A stretch of 64,000 nucleotides of DNA from CAYYKD01 sp964471825 (GTDB lineage: Bacteria > Spirochaetota > GWE2-31-10 > CAYYKD01), in contig CAYYKD010000004.1 in assembly GCA_964471825.1 (NCBI GenBank), positions 65,693-129,692 on the forward strand, in the 5' to 3' direction. Each line of letters starts with the position of its first letter. The stretch's first letter is position 1. Both the position numbers and the translations under genes were made by a program. The notes under the pieces were generated by a model that saw nothing but the letters and a program-made list of their open reading frames with translations, did no database searches and was not told the origin of the DNA. Positions 63,237 through 64,000 of the stretch are shown here, piece after piece.

Positions 63237-63246
63237 TTTTTTTTTT
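63200..63246 (-). promoter_or_regulatory. Predicted programmed -1 frameshift site of dnaX
   Basis: In transcript order: A10 (63246-63237), stop codon TAG (63236-63234), then after 7 more bases a perfect 9-bp hairpin ATCGGAAGA / TCTTCCGAT (63226-63218 with 63208-63200, 9-nt loop). This is the slippery-run plus stimulatory-hairpin design of E. coli dnaX; the A-run also fits transcript slippage as in Thermus. Confidence 0.7.
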
Positions 63247-64000
63247 AAGGTAAACTGTGCGATTTTGATAACTGCCAACTCAACCAGCAATCGTTTATTC
63301 TGACTGGCTTTGTACTGAAGATCACATTCATTGGCAATTTGTAAAGCTCCAATCAGAAAATCGCTGTCACAACGTGTAGCCTGAATTTTATATTTCTCTT
63401 TGATTTCTCCGCCAACTTCGAGCAACTGAACAGTAACCGGATCCTTACAAACCATTACATCCCTGAAGTGAGAACTCAATCCGGTGATAAAATGGTGTCC
63501 ATCGAAACCATGATCCAGAATCTCGTTAAATAGCAACAAACTATTTGAAATATCATTGTTCAGAAATAAATCGACTAAACGGAAATAATAATCGTAATCG
63601 AGAACATTAAGATTCGAAATGACATCTTTATAGGTAATGTTCTTGCCCGAAAAGCTGATAATCTGATCAAGTATTGATAACGCATCGCGCATAGCACCAT
63701 CGGCCTTCTGAGCGATAACATTTAAGGCTTCGTTTTCGACCGAAACACTTTCGCTTCTGGCTACATACGAAAGGTGATCCGAAATATCACTGATTTTAAT
63801 CCGGTTAAAATCGAATATCTGACAACGCGACAAAATCGTTGGAATAATTTTGTGTTTTTCGGTTGTTGCCAGAATAAAAATAGCATGACGTGGTGGTTCT
63901 TCGAGCGTCTTCAGGAATGCATTAAAAGCGGCCTGCGACAACATGTGAACCTCATCGATGATGTAAATACTATAATGTCCAATCTGTGGCGGAATCCGAA
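63234..64000 (-). CDS. dnaX: DNA polymerase III gamma/tau subunit, N-terminal part (runs off the window)
   Basis: Clamp-loader ATPase. The frame enters from beyond base 64000 and reads YIIDEVHMLSQAAFNAFLK (Walker B region), LEEPP, FILATTEKHKIIPTILSRCQ (sensor 1 with the SRC Arg finger), GAMRDALSILDQII (sensor 2) and the domain III collar. It ends ...AQFTLKKK at TAG 63234-63236, giving the short gamma-like form. Walker A lies outside the window. The tau-type tail is encoded in the -1 frame. Confidence 0.95.
   Translation of the reverse strand, partial: RIPPQIGHYSIYIIDEVHMLSQAAFNAFLKTLEEPPRHAIFILATTEKHKIIPTILSRCQIFDFNRIKISDISDHLSYVARSESVSVENEALNVIAQKADGAMRDALSILDQIISFSGKNITYKDVISNLNVLDYDYYFRLVDLFLNNDISNSLLLFNEILDHGFDGHHFITGLSSHFRDVMVCKDPVTVQLLEVGGEIKEKYKIQATRCDSDFLIGALQIANECDLQYKASQNKRLLVELAVIKIAQFTLKKK

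Overview
The window is an AT-rich draft scaffold, mostly from a spirochaete-like bacterium. It carries four gaps, each exactly 10 N (891, 34230, 60535, 61365). Genes are dense, short-spaced and usually preceded by strong GGAGG-type ribosome binding sites. The spirochaete assignment is an inference. It rests on a cyclic-nucleotide-gated K+ channel of the type known from Spirochaeta thermophila (SthK), PilZ proteins with membrane anchors, FecR-type lipoproteins, outer-membrane barrels and very low GC. The last ~2 kb (ferritin and dnaX, 61.9-64.0 kb) look like Bacteroidota: higher GC, no Shine-Dalgarno before ferritin, and a Bacteroidota-type DnaX C-terminus. The scaffold is therefore probably chimeric, with the join at or near the trpB2 gap.

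Layout. 0-5.9 kb (+): CaCA antiporter, mutS2, cysS, barrel protein. 6-10.4 kb (-): SbcC/SbcD-like pair (YhaN/YhaO type) and a TPR protein. 10.6-13.2 kb (+): cyanophycinase-like lipoprotein and a PilZ protein. 13.2-20.1 kb (-): a six-gene run from a peptide-binding lipoprotein through a FecR-like protein, dCMP deaminase and aldehyde dehydrogenase to a degenerate iron-alcohol-dehydrogenase homologue. 20.3-36.5 kb (+): CNG channel, FecR/beta-propeller lipoprotein, fabI, a heterodimeric ABC exporter, mcsA / degenerate mcsB / clpC, a P-loop kinase, ddl, a ketoacyl synthase and an AEC permease. 36.6-41.5 kb (-): MBL hydrolase, dnaE and a MshEN-like protein. 41.8-42.5 kb (+): a putative DNA-binding/partition-like protein. 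42.8-56.9 kb (-): nucleotide-sugar dehydrogenase, a four-gene metal-transport operon (NicO/DUF1007), a three-gene unit (giant secreted beta-helix protein, radical SAM enzyme, GT2), a second PilZ-like protein and a lipoprotein with InlB-type repeats. 57.3-59 kb (+): zinc-ribbon protein, RNase H and RNase P RNA. 59.1-61.7 kb (-): TolB-like lipoprotein and trpB2.

The most interesting points are these. (1) McsB between McsA and ClpC keeps the fold but has lost its catalytic Cys and ATP-binding Arg positions, so it looks like a pseudo-arginine-kinase. (2) dnaX carries A10 directly followed by a stop and a 9-bp hairpin, a likely programmed frameshift giving gamma and tau forms. (3) A short dispersed sequence, AGAGGCTCTTGCAAAAAT, recurs only downstream of genes, mostly as half of a hairpin, and once bounds a 181-bp nested palindrome. 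(4) Two membrane-protein genes lack any AUG/GUG/UUG start and seem to begin at AUA and AUU/AUC behind good Shine-Dalgarno sequences. (5) RNase P RNA begins inside the rnhA coding sequence. (6) A G10 tract forms the ribosome binding site of the NicO transporter.
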